Below, in pieces: positions 44,278 through 52,829 of a stretch of 64,000 nt of DNA. Every line of letters begins with the position of its first letter. Position 1 is the first letter of the stretch. The stretch lies in contig NZ_CP011310.1 of NCBI RefSeq assembly GCF_001077815.2, positions 1 through 64,000 on the forward strand. The letters are read 5' to 3'. The notes under the pieces are model-generated. The model was not told where the DNA came from. It worked only from the letters and a program-made list of their open reading frames with translations, and ran no database searches. The translations under genes were made by a program, and so were the position numbers. This stretch comes from Aurantiacibacter atlanticus. GTDB taxonomy: Bacteria > Pseudomonadota > Alphaproteobacteria > Sphingomonadales > Sphingomonadaceae.

Positions 44278-45773
44278 GGCGTTTTACCAGTGGCGCCACT
44301 TGCGCCGCTTCGGATCAGAATAACAGCAGGCATGAAGTCATTAATGCGATCAATGGGCATGTAATTCATTTCACAACCACCATCATAATAAGTATGGCAG
44401 GGCCGAATGCCATATTGGTTGGTGGGTGTATTAAACATTGGGTGTACGGGCTTCCATGTCGCTGATGTGACAACACCGGCAGCGGTCGCTTCATATCGGC
44501 TATTTGTGGAGTTCCACACGGGCTGCGAAAAGACTGCACCGCCACTATCGCCACCCCAAGCAATAACGTCTTCGGTCGCATCTCCGACTTTAACCAAACC
44601 GTAGAACGTTTGGCCCTCTGTATTGTTTTCGTTCACCGATGAGGCGACTATTATACCACACGTCACCCCTGTTGTGTTGCCCGATTTGCAACGAGCAGCG
44701 CCCTTAGGGTGGCTAGGGTTTGAGGTTCCAGATGTCGCAGTATTCACCAACGTGTTGGTGATATGAATGCGACCGCCTGAAGCCGGAAGACCTGATTGAA
44801 CATTGGCCCAGTTCCGCGTTTTAAATACCCAAGGAGGTGATTTCGTATTGTCATAGTCGTAGTAATTATACGATCCGGTGACGTTGTTAAAAAAGTAAAC
44901 TTCTGGGGCGGTGCTCACATCTGGAATAGGAATTAGCTTGAAGTCATAGGAGCGACCACGTGTCGAATCATATCCATTCTTATCATAATTTGCACTGGTT
45001 GGGCTTGCAAACGTAAGAGTCTTTCCTGAATTTTGCTGGGCGTTGTACCGCGTTCCTGGGCAATGCCCTGCCGTAACCATTACGGGTTGCCCGGAGCTAT
45101 CCCTTGCCGAAAAGGCGAAAGTGCAATGAAGTTGATTTCCATTTTCTACGCGATAATGATTCCAGCCCCCGTATATCCACTCTGCTGTTGTGGCATTGGT
45201 TTGTAGCTTTCGGCTAGGGTTCCCTTTTTGAACTGTTACATCACTGCGCATGCTGGGAGGAATTAGCGCCTTAACCTCATTCACGGCTTCTTCATCTGCT
45301 TGAACGACAAAACGGTCTTTATCATATGAAAAGTAGATTGAAGCGTCCCTACCCGACAGCAGTTTCGTTAATTCATCAGTCATCGCTTGCGATGAAGCGG
45401 GATCGAATTTCGAGACGCGGGTTTTGAAAACAGATCGCAGACCAGCGGGAACCATAGCTCTGACTTCATTAGCTTTGGCATCGGATGAGAAACTAGCTGT
45501 AACTTGGTATACAGGCTCATGCTGAATATCCACGCCAAGGAATATATCAGGATACTTTACCGCAAGATCTGTTGCGAGTGTTTCAGCTTCTGCTTGAAGT
45601 TTCATTCGCTTTCGAGCTTCAGTTTTGCTGAGTTTAAATTTTTTGGCAAGATAGCTTTCACCTGGGCTTTCTGGTGTCGCCATTTGCGGATCTATTGTCC
45701 GTTCCAGCTCTTGCGCAAGAGCTGGACTAGTGGCGAGCAGCGCGGACGAGCTTATCAGAATTATCTTATTCAC
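44274..45773 (-). CDS. Secreted S1-family serine protease with pro-region
   Basis: A 499-residue preproprotease from a GTG at 45773. Residues 1-20 are the signal peptide. Residues about 40-190 form a streptogrisin/alpha-lytic-type pro-region (FKLSKTEARKRMKLQAEAE, GVDIQHEPVYQVTASF). The protease domain follows, with His237 in VTAGHC, Asp277 in SYDFKLIP and Ser410 in GGDSGGAVF. The specificity pocket lacks the Asp of trypsin (DVIAWGGDSGG), so small or hydrophobic P1 residues are expected. It should be exported and self-processed. Codon use is AT-richer than the surroundings, a sign of transfer. IS1380 has inserted 54 bp upstream, within the likely promoter. Confidence 0.88.
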   Translation of the reverse strand: MNKIILISSSALLATSPALAQELERTIDPQMATPESPGESYLAKKFKLSKTEARKRMKLQAEAETLATDLAVKYPDIFLGVDIQHEPVYQVTASFSSDAKANEVRAMVPAGLRSVFKTRVSKFDPASSQAMTDELTKLLSGRDASIYFSYDKDRFVVQADEEAVNEVKALIPPSMRSDVTVQKGNPSRKLQTNATTAEWIYGGWNHYRVENGNQLHCTFAFSARDSSGQPVMVTAGHCPGTRYNAQQNSGKTLTFASPTSANYDKNGYDSTRGRSYDFKLIPIPDVSTAPEVYFFNNVTGSYNYYDYDNTKSPPWVFKTRNWANVQSGLPASGGRIHITNTLVNTATSGTSNPSHPKGAARCKSGNTTGVTCGIIVASSVNENNTEGQTFYGLVKVGDATEDVIAWGGDSGGAVFSQPVWNSTNSRYEATAAGVVTSATWKPVHPMFNTPTNQYGIRPCHTYYDGGCEMNYMPIDRINDFMPAVILIRSGASGATGKTP

Positions 45774-45827
45774 AATAGCAACTCCCTGTTCCCATACATT
45801 TATCTATACGCCTATCGAGCGCATTAA

Positions 45828-47473
45828 CCCGTCGTATTCACCAAACCGGTCCTAAAGGGTTAGCGGGAGTGGCCTAAGCCTCTGATCTGAATTAGGAACT
45901 GGGTGTCTAAGCCGAACCTGCCGCAGGGCAGAAAATGCCACAGGTCACCCCCGCATGAACAACGATATCGCAAGCGCATTTGGATTCCCAGCAGTCGGCC
46001 GCAAGAAAGTCACAGCCGCTTTCGACGGCGGCCGGCTTACCTCGGATGGCGGCGTGTTGCTGCTGGCACAGGCCGAACGAGCGATGGGGATCTGCCAGCA
46101 GCTTGCAGCCTGCATTTCCGATCCGCGTGACCCGGGCAGAGTGGTGCATCACCTCGACGATATCCTGCGCGCCCGCATCTTTGCGATCAGCTGTGGCTAT
46201 GAGGACGCCGATGATCTCGACGTTCTGCGCGACGATCCGGGCTTCCGCCTGGCGCTGGGCAAGCTGCCGGGATCGGGCGTGGGGCTTGCGAGCCAACCGA
46301 CCATGAGCCGGTGGGAAAATGCGCCGACTACGCGCGAGTTGGCCAGGATGATGGCCGCGATGATCGACATCTACTGCGCCAGCTATCCCGCCGCGCCGGC
46401 GGCGGTGACGCTGGATATCGATGACACCTGTGATGTCGTGCACGGCTATCAGCAACTCTCGTTCTGGAACGGTCATCACGGGGAGCGCTGCTTCCTGCCG
46501 ATTCATGTCTACGACACCGCCACCGGTCGGCCGGTGGCAATGCTGCTGCGCGCCGGCAAGACACCGTCGGGCGCCGAGGCTGCCGGACACATTCGGCGCC
46601 TGGTGCGCCATCTTCGGCGGCACTGGCCCGATACCCACATCACCATCCGCGGCGACGGGCACTATGGGCGGCCCGAGGTCATGACGTTGTGCGAGGCGAC
46701 CGGCGTCGATTACGTATTTGGTCTGCCGACCAACGCCGTGCTGCGTGCCGATCCCGAAATCGTCACCGTCGCCGATGCTTGTGCCGTCAGGCGGGCTCAA
46801 CGCCAATGCCCGGTCCTGCGCAACTATGCCGAGACCCGCTACGGCGCCAAAAGCTGGAAATGCCAGCGCCGCGTCGTCGCCCGGATTGAGGCCAGCACGC
46901 TGGGCATGGACATCCGCTATGTCGTCACCTCGCTGACCGAAGGCTCGGCCGAGCACATCTACGACACGCTGTACTGCGCCCGCGGTCAGGCCGAGAACCT
47001 GATCAAGCGCCACAAGAGCCAGCTCGCCAGCGATCGCACCTCGTGCCGCTCGGCGGGCGCCAACCAGATGCGCCTCATCCTGCACACCGCCGCATACTGG
47101 CTCCTGTGGCGAATCCAGCAGGAAATCCCAAGAGCCACCGCACTCGCCACCGCCGAGTTCGCCACGCTGCGCCTGCGCCTGCTCAAGGTCGCTGCCCGCG
47201 TCATCGAAACCGCCACGCGTATCCGCGTCGCCTTCGCTTCGGCTTGCCCGGATGCCGGTGTGTTCAAGGCCATCACCACCAGTCTGCGACCAGCGCCCAC
47301 ATAGCAAGAGCGGCGGTGCCGCCGAACCCCTGAGCCCCAGTCCATCAACCTCGAAAAGCCCATTGCTCCTGCCGCGGTGAAAAACGCCGGTGGAGGCGTG
47401 CGCCTTGATCAATCAGGCACCGCCACATCGCCGTCCGAACAACACGAAGCGGTAGCCTCATGAATAGGACGGG
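45828..47473 (+). mobile_element. IS1380-family element
   Basis: 1646 bp. Left end CCCGTCGTATTCA at 45828 and right end TGAATAGGACGGG ending 47473 are near-perfect inverted repeats. TTAA lies on both sides (45824-45827 and 47474-47477), the target duplication typical of IS1380. One transposase gene on the plus strand. Its insertion separates the protease gene from everything upstream. Confidence 0.93.
45955..47304 (+). CDS. IS1380-family transposase
   Basis: A 449-residue DDE transposase. It shows the family start FDGGRLTSDGGVLLLAQAER, the first catalytic Asp in VTLDIDDTCDVVHGYQQ, the second in ITIRGDGHYGRPEV and the Glu in GQAENLIKRHKSQL. Length and motifs are complete, and both inverted repeats are present, so the element may be active. 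Confidence 0.95.
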   Translation: MNNDIASAFGFPAVGRKKVTAAFDGGRLTSDGGVLLLAQAERAMGICQQLAACISDPRDPGRVVHHLDDILRARIFAISCGYEDADDLDVLRDDPGFRLALGKLPGSGVGLASQPTMSRWENAPTTRELARMMAAMIDIYCASYPAAPAAVTLDIDDTCDVVHGYQQLSFWNGHHGERCFLPIHVYDTATGRPVAMLLRAGKTPSGAEAAGHIRRLVRHLRRHWPDTHITIRGDGHYGRPEVMTLCEATGVDYVFGLPTNAVLRADPEIVTVADACAVRRAQRQCPVLRNYAETRYGAKSWKCQRRVVARIEASTLGMDIRYVVTSLTEGSAEHIYDTLYCARGQAENLIKRHKSQLASDRTSCRSAGANQMRLILHTAAYWLLWRIQQEIPRATALATAEFATLRLRLLKVAARVIETATRIRVAFASACPDAGVFKAITTSLRPAPT

Positions 47474-47638
47474 TTAAGTTCCATGTATTTGAAAGAGAGT
47501 CTGATTGATGTGAGATGGACACCCGCAATAACTTCCAGCGCCAACGGTAATGACGCCGCTCCACTCCGTGTTGTTCACGCCCTGATTCACCGATGTTCGC
47601 ATCATTCATCACAGTGCTGGAACCGGACGGGGGTTATT

Positions 47639-47969
47639 GTGGGTGTCCAGCTTGGTCCAATGGCGGCAGCTTTGGCCCCAATCCGCCAAAACCTCCCGGG
47701 TATAGCAAGAGAGCGTGAGATTCTCCGCATTGTGGCGACGATCCCAGCGCACGATGAGCAGGACCTCTTGGACGCGGCAAGGGATGAAGTGTTTCGCTGG
47801 GCGCGCAAACGCGCGGCGGGCGAATTGCCGAAAGAGGCCTGGGACGGACAATCCTTTGAGGCGCTGGCGGCAGGTCGAACAACGATGGCTGCGCTGGTCA
47901 CTGCTGGCGACAGCGTTCTGTGGTCACTGCGCGGAGACGACCCCGACAAAGCCGTTCCTGGACGGATCT
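47639..47969 (+). pseudogene. 5' fragment of an unknown gene, cut by IS5
   Basis: From a GTG at 47639 the frame reads VQLGPMAAALAPIRQNLPGI, then a helical stretch HDEQDLLDAARDEVFRWARK, ELPKEAWDGQSFEALAAGRT and SVLWSLRGDDPDKAVPGRIW. It ends where the IS5 fragment begins at 47970. GC-rich third positions support coding. I recognise no family. The remaining gene is not found in the window. Confidence 0.45.
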
Positions 47970-48303
47970 GGTCAGCCCCAGATCGACCAGCGTTTGAAGC
48001 AGGGCATCCCACACGCCTTGTTCGGCCCAGCGCCGGAACCGGACATAGACCGAGTTCCACTTGCCGTAGCGCTCGTGCATGTCGCGCCAGGGGCAGCCTA
48101 CCCTCAATACGTGGAGCATGCCGTTGAGGAAGCGTCGGTTATCGCCCGCCGGTCGCGCCCAGCGTCCCCGCTCAGGCGGCAGCAGCGGCCCGATCAGTTC
48201 CCACTCCGCATCCGACAAGTCTCCGCGACCCATGACTGCTCCTCAAAAAGCAGTCTTGAATCAGAAGTCGGAGTGATTGGGAATCCCTTTTGTCAACACG
48301 GCC
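47970..48303 (-). mobile_element. 5' fragment of an IS5-family element, inverted
   Basis: The sequence is the left 334 bases of the element at 42901, in reverse orientation, with the inverted repeat ending at 48303. It encodes MGRGDLSDAEWELIGPLLPP through WAEQGVWDALLQTLVDLGLT and then stops at a junction with the unknown gene fragment. It lacks the extra C that disrupts the 43 kb copy, so the two are separate insertions. Confidence 0.9.
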
Positions 48304-48555
48304 TAAGCTGATGATTTATCTTGCGGGCTTGAATGCGGGCTACGATCATTCGATCATCGATTTTTTCTCTCCAGATCAAATCTTTGTAGCGCCGACGGGA
48401 TAGCTTTTTCGGGCATCAAATCGCTGCACCCTTGCGCTCCATTTTCGATACGTTCGGTGACTTGCGCCGATTGTTCGAAAGCAGACATCGCTAGCCGGTG
48501 AGCATTTCGCACAATGTCACAATTTTACCAAGCGACGCCTCGCACAAAAAAGGCG

Positions 48556-49389
48556 TCAAAATCCCCAGAAGCGATTGCAGTTGATCGGCTCCAGCGCGGA
48601 AGTACGTAGCCGCCGATCAGCTTGCCTTTTTGCGGCGTCGATCGCGCAGCGATTGGCGCGTTCCAGGATCTGCTTGTCGATGGCTCCACTGCGTTCGCCG
48701 TACCGCCTGAGGGCAGGATTGAAACGCTCCGGATAGTCAAAGGGATTGCTCACAGACGTTACGGCGATCATCTTGCGATGACCGCATGCTTTGGACACCT
48801 CTTCTGGGGCGTCGAAAAGCGGACTAACCATGCCGGTTTGTGCTGGCAGGCCGACCCGCACGTTACCCGCTGCATTAGGTTTATAGCGGGAACCGAACGC
48901 TAGAAACCCGTCCTCATCCACGATAAGCGCGGCGCCGAAGGGAAACATGACCAATGGGTCATCATCGCCTTCGATATCCGCAAAAAAACATCCGTCACGC
49001 AGGAAAATTACATGCTCGGAGGCGATTGAAAGAACATCGCCTGCGGGCTGCTCTTCCTGCGGAAACGCGCGGACATAGTAGGCAAGTTCTGCCGGAACCG
49101 CAGGGCGGGCCAGCTTGGGCTCGTAGTTTTCCGGCTCCGGTGGCCAATCCTCTTGCAAACTGATGAAGGGCGCCGGCAGGGGCGCTTCGAGAATGGTCAA
49201 CCGGCCGCTGGTCTCCTGCGTGGCACCGGCGGGAATAGCTGCGGGTTCCACGCAAGCTGAGGGCGCGTTGCCAGCCGCAGTAACGATGCGGCCATTTTCA
49301 TCGAACGTCCAAAGCGGTTGCTGCTCGGCCTGCTGCGTGCAAGCGGCCAAGAGCATGACGGCCAGCGATATGAGCGCCGGGCGGATCAT
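48556..49389 (-). CDS. DGC-module lipoprotein, last gene of the exported-protein operon
   Basis: A 277-residue lipoprotein (signal ending VMLLAAC, Cys17). Residues about 126-212 form the DGC module: VIFLRDGCFFADIEGDDDPL, VMFPFGAALIVDEDGFLAFG, and KACGHRKMIAVTSV. The module closely matches that of the first operon gene (RDGCFFIDEDGEDDPLAMFP), so the two ends of the operon encode paralogues. The C-terminus has paired cysteines. The start overlaps the upstream stop (ATGA). Thr after the lipobox Cys predicts an outer-membrane location. No known family name applies. Confidence 0.78.
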   Translation of the reverse strand: MIRPALISLAVMLLAACTQQAEQQPLWTFDENGRIVTAAGNAPSACVEPAAIPAGATQETSGRLTILEAPLPAPFISLQEDWPPEPENYEPKLARPAVPAELAYYVRAFPQEEQPAGDVLSIASEHVIFLRDGCFFADIEGDDDPLVMFPFGAALIVDEDGFLAFGSRYKPNAAGNVRVGLPAQTGMVSPLFDAPEEVSKACGHRKMIAVTSVSNPFDYPERFNPALRRYGERSGAIDKQILERANRCAIDAAKRQADRRLRTSALEPINCNRFWGF

Positions 49390-50198
49390 TGCGCCGCGCC
49401 TCCGGTCAGCACATGCCCGTGCCCAGCAATGATGAGTTCGCCATTGGGGCCCACCAGATAGCGCGGGTTAGATCGCATGAGGTCAGCAAATGCATCATCC
49501 AGTGCGGCATATTCTTCAGGGCAAAGCTGCTCGGTGCTGGCGATCTCGTCTTCAACAATAAGACGGCCTTGGTTGGTTAGATATGCGCCGAACAGGGTGG
49601 CACAGGATGCTAGTCCCTGCCAGCTCACGTCTGTGAAGGTCAGATACCTGTCTTCGGGACTGGTGCTTTTCTCGCTCTGGTCGATGAATGAGATGCGCCA
49701 TCTCGTCCCGATGAGCGCCTGCGACGCCGGGACGGCAGTCTCAAGAGTGTCAGCCTGTCTGTCTGACAATACCACCTGATGTTCTGCGGATCGGACTACC
49801 ACTTGGCTTCCCTTCTGCTCCACCGCCGGTTGCGCGAAAAACAATTCGGAAATAGCCCTTTCCTGCTCAGCAATACCTTCGCAATACATCGCTGTGCCGC
49901 TCCAGCTGTGGATTGCAAAACGCCCATCTGTATAGAGTGCGAGTGCTCCGAAACTGTTGCAACCGAGCGATCCGCCCACACTTCGGGGTCCAATCGAAAG
50001 ATAGGGAGCTTGGCCGCTGCCGGCCAGTTCCGGCAAACTTATTCCATCGACGCTTACGACCCGCCAACGACCCTCGATGTCTTCCAAGGCAAGGGCCGCT
50101 GGTTCGCTAGCATTGCCAGCATCGGCCCTTTCGGTCTGGTCGATGGCGGGATTGCACGCACACAGACATGCCGCGAGAAGGACAGGTGAGACCCTCAT
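49386..50198 (-). CDS. Tandem META-domain lipoprotein
   Basis: A 270-residue exported protein with a lipoprotein-type signal (LLAACLCAC). It has two META/HslJ domains: GRWRVVSVDGISLPELAG with VGGSLGCNSFGALALYTDG and MYCEGIAEQERAISELFFAQ; then GTRWRISFID with LASCATLFGAYLTNQGRL and EQLCPEEYAALDDAFADLM. META domains are found in envelope stress proteins, and their ligand is unknown. Start and stop both overlap neighbours by four bases (ATGA), so it is translationally coupled on both sides. Confidence 0.8.
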   Translation of the reverse strand: MRVSPVLLAACLCACNPAIDQTERADAGNASEPAALALEDIEGRWRVVSVDGISLPELAGSGQAPYLSIGPRSVGGSLGCNSFGALALYTDGRFAIHSWSGTAMYCEGIAEQERAISELFFAQPAVEQKGSQVVVRSAEHQVVLSDRQADTLETAVPASQALIGTRWRISFIDQSEKSTSPEDRYLTFTDVSWQGLASCATLFGAYLTNQGRLIVEDEIASTEQLCPEEYAALDDAFADLMRSNPRYLVGPNGELIIAGHGHVLTGGAAQ

Positions 50199-52120
50199 CG
50201 CATCATCGCTCGCATGACGACATCACCATCAGGCAATGGCAAAATATATTCCGGATCTGTAGGACAAGTGCTGACACAAATGATGTCGGGGAAGTAATTT
50301 TGGTCAATCCATTGCGCCGCTTTCTGGACTGCGATCTCTGTCACCGGATCGCCATTCGGTTGATCGCCCGGGCAGGCAACCGCTGATGCGCTTGCCATGC
50401 GTCTCCCTTCCGTGAATTGCATGGAAACAGGTGTGCAACCGTCGAAATATACTCTCACGCCGCCATAACCGTTAGGATTGCCCATGTTCGTGTTGCCATC
50501 ATATTCGATCCACAGCCGAGTCGGGTCGGGCAACACCCGGTCCCCGATGCGCGTGATGAAATAACGGCGGACAGTCCAGTTGCCGAATGCATCAGCGGGG
50601 CGCGGCGGCGCAATTGCCATCATTCGGCGATCGGCCGTCCGCGCCAGTTCGCGCGCCTCACTTACGCTGGTTCCTGCAAAGCCGGCTGCACCCAGCACAT
50701 TGGCGCCTTCAATAGCCTCGACCAGATTGCCATCGACAATCCGCATCAAAGGCAATGTCATTTGCACGATGCGCGTATCATTCGCAGGTGCTATGCCTTC
50801 GATGAGCCGGCCAGCTATGTAGCCGGTTCTGCTTGCCAGCAACAGCACTTCGGCACCGATTTCGGGCGTGATGGCGGGCGACCGGCTCTGGTCCAGAAGT
50901 GGCGGCATCCTGACGATCAAAAGATCGCCGGCTTTTCGTCCGCCGCGCCAGCTTTCGCGCACGCGGTAAAGATAATCCAGCGACAGGCCGTCGCCCCAAT
51001 CAACCGGCCTGATCCCCTCCAGTACCGCCAGTGCGACAATGGGCGCACCGGCAAGATGCTGCTCCAGATTTTCATGTGACTGATCCGCAGCAGACAACAG
51101 CCCAGCCGTGACGGCTTGGTCATGCTGCCAGGCATTCAGGCCCGAAAAGACAAGTTTGCGCGGATCGGCGGGATTTTCGACGCCAGGGAAGCCCTCGCCG
51201 CCCAACCCGACCGCGCGCAAAGCCAGTTCGAAACGCTCGTTAAGGTCCAGCTTTGCCGATGCCGCAGCCATTTCCTGCGCCCAAGGATACGGCGCCACCG
51301 TTTCTGCATCGCGCGCCAGTTCCGGGAAACGCGCTGCGGGAACAAGTGTGGCGCGCGTCCCGCCAATCCTGACGGTCATGCGGGTTTCGACCGGCTCGGC
51401 AACAAATTCTGCGCCCATGCCCAGCTTCGCCAATCGGTCGCCCAAGGTTCGGACGCGACAATTTTCGTTTACGCGCAGGTAAGAGCCGCCGACGCGAACC
51501 TGCCAGTCTCGCTCAGGCCCCCAGCCGTTTGTAGCAAAGGTGCAATTTGCAGATTCGACCTCATAGTCGTTGCCAAAGGTGACGCGCGTCAATTCGTCAC
51601 CTCGGAACGGCCTGCCGCGCGTGTCCGCCAGCAGCCAATCGCCTCGGACGAAATCTTCGCTTGGATAGGTTCCAACGACATCGACTTTGGTAAACAGCCA
51701 AGTTTCCTCGCCGCGTGCGATGCGCAGGCTCGTGCTGTCTGGCATCGTGATCGACACCTCCTGGCCGTCGAACGGGGAAAGCCGCTGCCGGGACCGGCAA
51801 TCCGCAGAGGGGCGGGTATAGTCTTCAACGGCGTATCGCCCATCGCCCAGATCGAGCAGTTGGCCCTGTGTCAGATCGCAACCCGAACCCCATGAAAACA
51901 TCGGACTCCAGATGGTGAGGCGGTCAGTGCCCGCACTGTGCGAGCCTGTAACGGGACGCCACTCGCCATAAAGCTCCTTCACTGCGTCGGTCATAGGCGC
52001 AAGCTGGCCCGGCGGCGGGGGCGGTGGAGGCAGCTGTTCGGGAGGCGAAACGGCGGCCGTGCTGCATCCCGCAAGTGAAGCGGCCAGAAGAATGGAGAAA
52101 CCCAGATTTTTAGCTTGCAT
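50195..52120 (-). CDS. Large lipoprotein with META-like and possible NTR-like domains
   Basis: A 641-residue lipoprotein (ILLAASLAGC, Cys19) with a proline linker (PPEQLPPPPPPPGQLAP). The N-terminal half has two META-like repeats (ELYGEWRPVTGSHSAGTDRL; VRGDWLLADTRGRPFRGDEL followed by ESANCTFATNGW). The middle, about residues 360-470, has APIVALAVLEGIRPVDWG, LYRVRESWRGGRKAGDLLIV and AEVLLLASRTGY, a pattern like the NTR/TIMP barrel. The C-terminus has four cysteines (DIICVSTCP). ATG 52120 with AAGGAGTAC upstream; it overlaps the preceding gene by 11 bases. Domain calls beyond the signal are by pattern only. Confidence 0.7.
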   Translation of the reverse strand: MQAKNLGFSILLAASLAGCSTAAVSPPEQLPPPPPPPGQLAPMTDAVKELYGEWRPVTGSHSAGTDRLTIWSPMFSWGSGCDLTQGQLLDLGDGRYAVEDYTRPSADCRSRQRLSPFDGQEVSITMPDSTSLRIARGEETWLFTKVDVVGTYPSEDFVRGDWLLADTRGRPFRGDELTRVTFGNDYEVESANCTFATNGWGPERDWQVRVGGSYLRVNENCRVRTLGDRLAKLGMGAEFVAEPVETRMTVRIGGTRATLVPAARFPELARDAETVAPYPWAQEMAAASAKLDLNERFELALRAVGLGGEGFPGVENPADPRKLVFSGLNAWQHDQAVTAGLLSAADQSHENLEQHLAGAPIVALAVLEGIRPVDWGDGLSLDYLYRVRESWRGGRKAGDLLIVRMPPLLDQSRSPAITPEIGAEVLLLASRTGYIAGRLIEGIAPANDTRIVQMTLPLMRIVDGNLVEAIEGANVLGAAGFAGTSVSEARELARTADRRMMAIAPPRPADAFGNWTVRRYFITRIGDRVLPDPTRLWIEYDGNTNMGNPNGYGGVRVYFDGCTPVSMQFTEGRRMASASAVACPGDQPNGDPVTEIAVQKAAQWIDQNYFPDIICVSTCPTDPEYILPLPDGDVVMRAMMR

Positions 52121-52829
52121 CAATGTACTCCTTGCAGAGCGCCTGAGCATCGTGCGGAAGCGGAGGTGGAGGAGGGGGTGGTGGCCGTGACGCCAAGGTT
52201 TCCGGATCGGGCCGCGGCGCTTGCGGGGTCGGGAAGGGTGCAGGTCCGGGCCTGTAGCCGGGCGGCGGCACAAATTCTGGCGGAGGTTTTGGGAACATCA
52301 GCGCGCATTCACTTTCGGCGCTGCGCATAGAGACGCTGGCGAGTGTCTGGAGAACCGCCTCGCAATCTTCGTCATTGCGGCACGTGCCCCAGAACAGCGG
52401 CTGTTCCTCCTGCTGCCAGATCGCCGCCGCCGCGCTATCCTCTCCACCGTAATGATTGGTGATCAAATACCGTTTGGCGCCGTCATCCAGTTGTTTGCGA
52501 AAGGCAGGCTTCCCGTTGATCGTGATCGGTTGGCCCCAATCCCTGTCGGGCAGCGCCGCACCAAAGTGATCGACCACATAATCAAAGCGCAGATCGCCCG
52601 CGCGCCATGCCAGATGGACGCTGTCATCGGCCAAGGGGCATTCGCTCGCCCGCGCATCGCACGGTTCGATGGCTCCTTCTAATTCGAGCCCGACAGGGAA
52701 GACGAACGACATGCCGTCCAGCGATATACCCGACGAAGATCTGATCTCCGGCTCCGGCACCGTGATATCGGTCGGCTCGCCGCACCCTGCCACAGCTACC
52801 AGCGCTGCGAGGGTCAACCGCCGGGACAT
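52110..52829 (-). CDS. Hypothetical lipoprotein with proline-rich tail
   Basis: A 239-residue lipoprotein (LAALVAVAGC, Cys16). The central domain contains SISLDGMSFVFPVGLELEG-like strands (GISLDGMSFVFPVGLELEG), FDYVVDHFGAALPD and YLITNHYGGEDSAAAAIWQQ, with cysteines in CRNDEDCEAVLQTL. The last 60 residues are mostly proline, with an eight-proline run. No family is recognised. The gene overlaps both neighbours (16 and 11 bases). The proline tail may span the periplasm or bind a partner. Confidence 0.65.
   Translation of the reverse strand: MSRRLTLAALVAVAGCGEPTDITVPEPEIRSSSGISLDGMSFVFPVGLELEGAIEPCDARASECPLADDSVHLAWRAGDLRFDYVVDHFGAALPDRDWGQPITINGKPAFRKQLDDGAKRYLITNHYGGEDSAAAAIWQQEEQPLFWGTCRNDEDCEAVLQTLASVSMRSAESECALMFPKPPPEFVPPPGYRPGPAPFPTPQAPRPDPETLASRPPPPPPPPLPHDAQALCKEYIDAS

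Noticed and set aside
44274..45773. Trypsin-like specificity for the S1 protease, which would pair with Arg384 of the serpin
   Set aside because: The residues before the catalytic Ser (VIAWGGDSGG) lack the pocket Asp expected of trypsin, so Arg/Lys specificity is not supported.
45907..47412. 501-codon minus-strand frame across the IS1380 element
   Set aside because: Antisense shadow of the transposase gene, whose motifs and inverted repeats are clear on the plus strand.
48534..48557. GACGCC/GGCGTC inverted repeat at the end of the exported-protein operon as a terminator
   Set aside because: The stem includes the stop codon region, the T-run lies in the loop and no T-tract follows, so intrinsic termination is doubtful.
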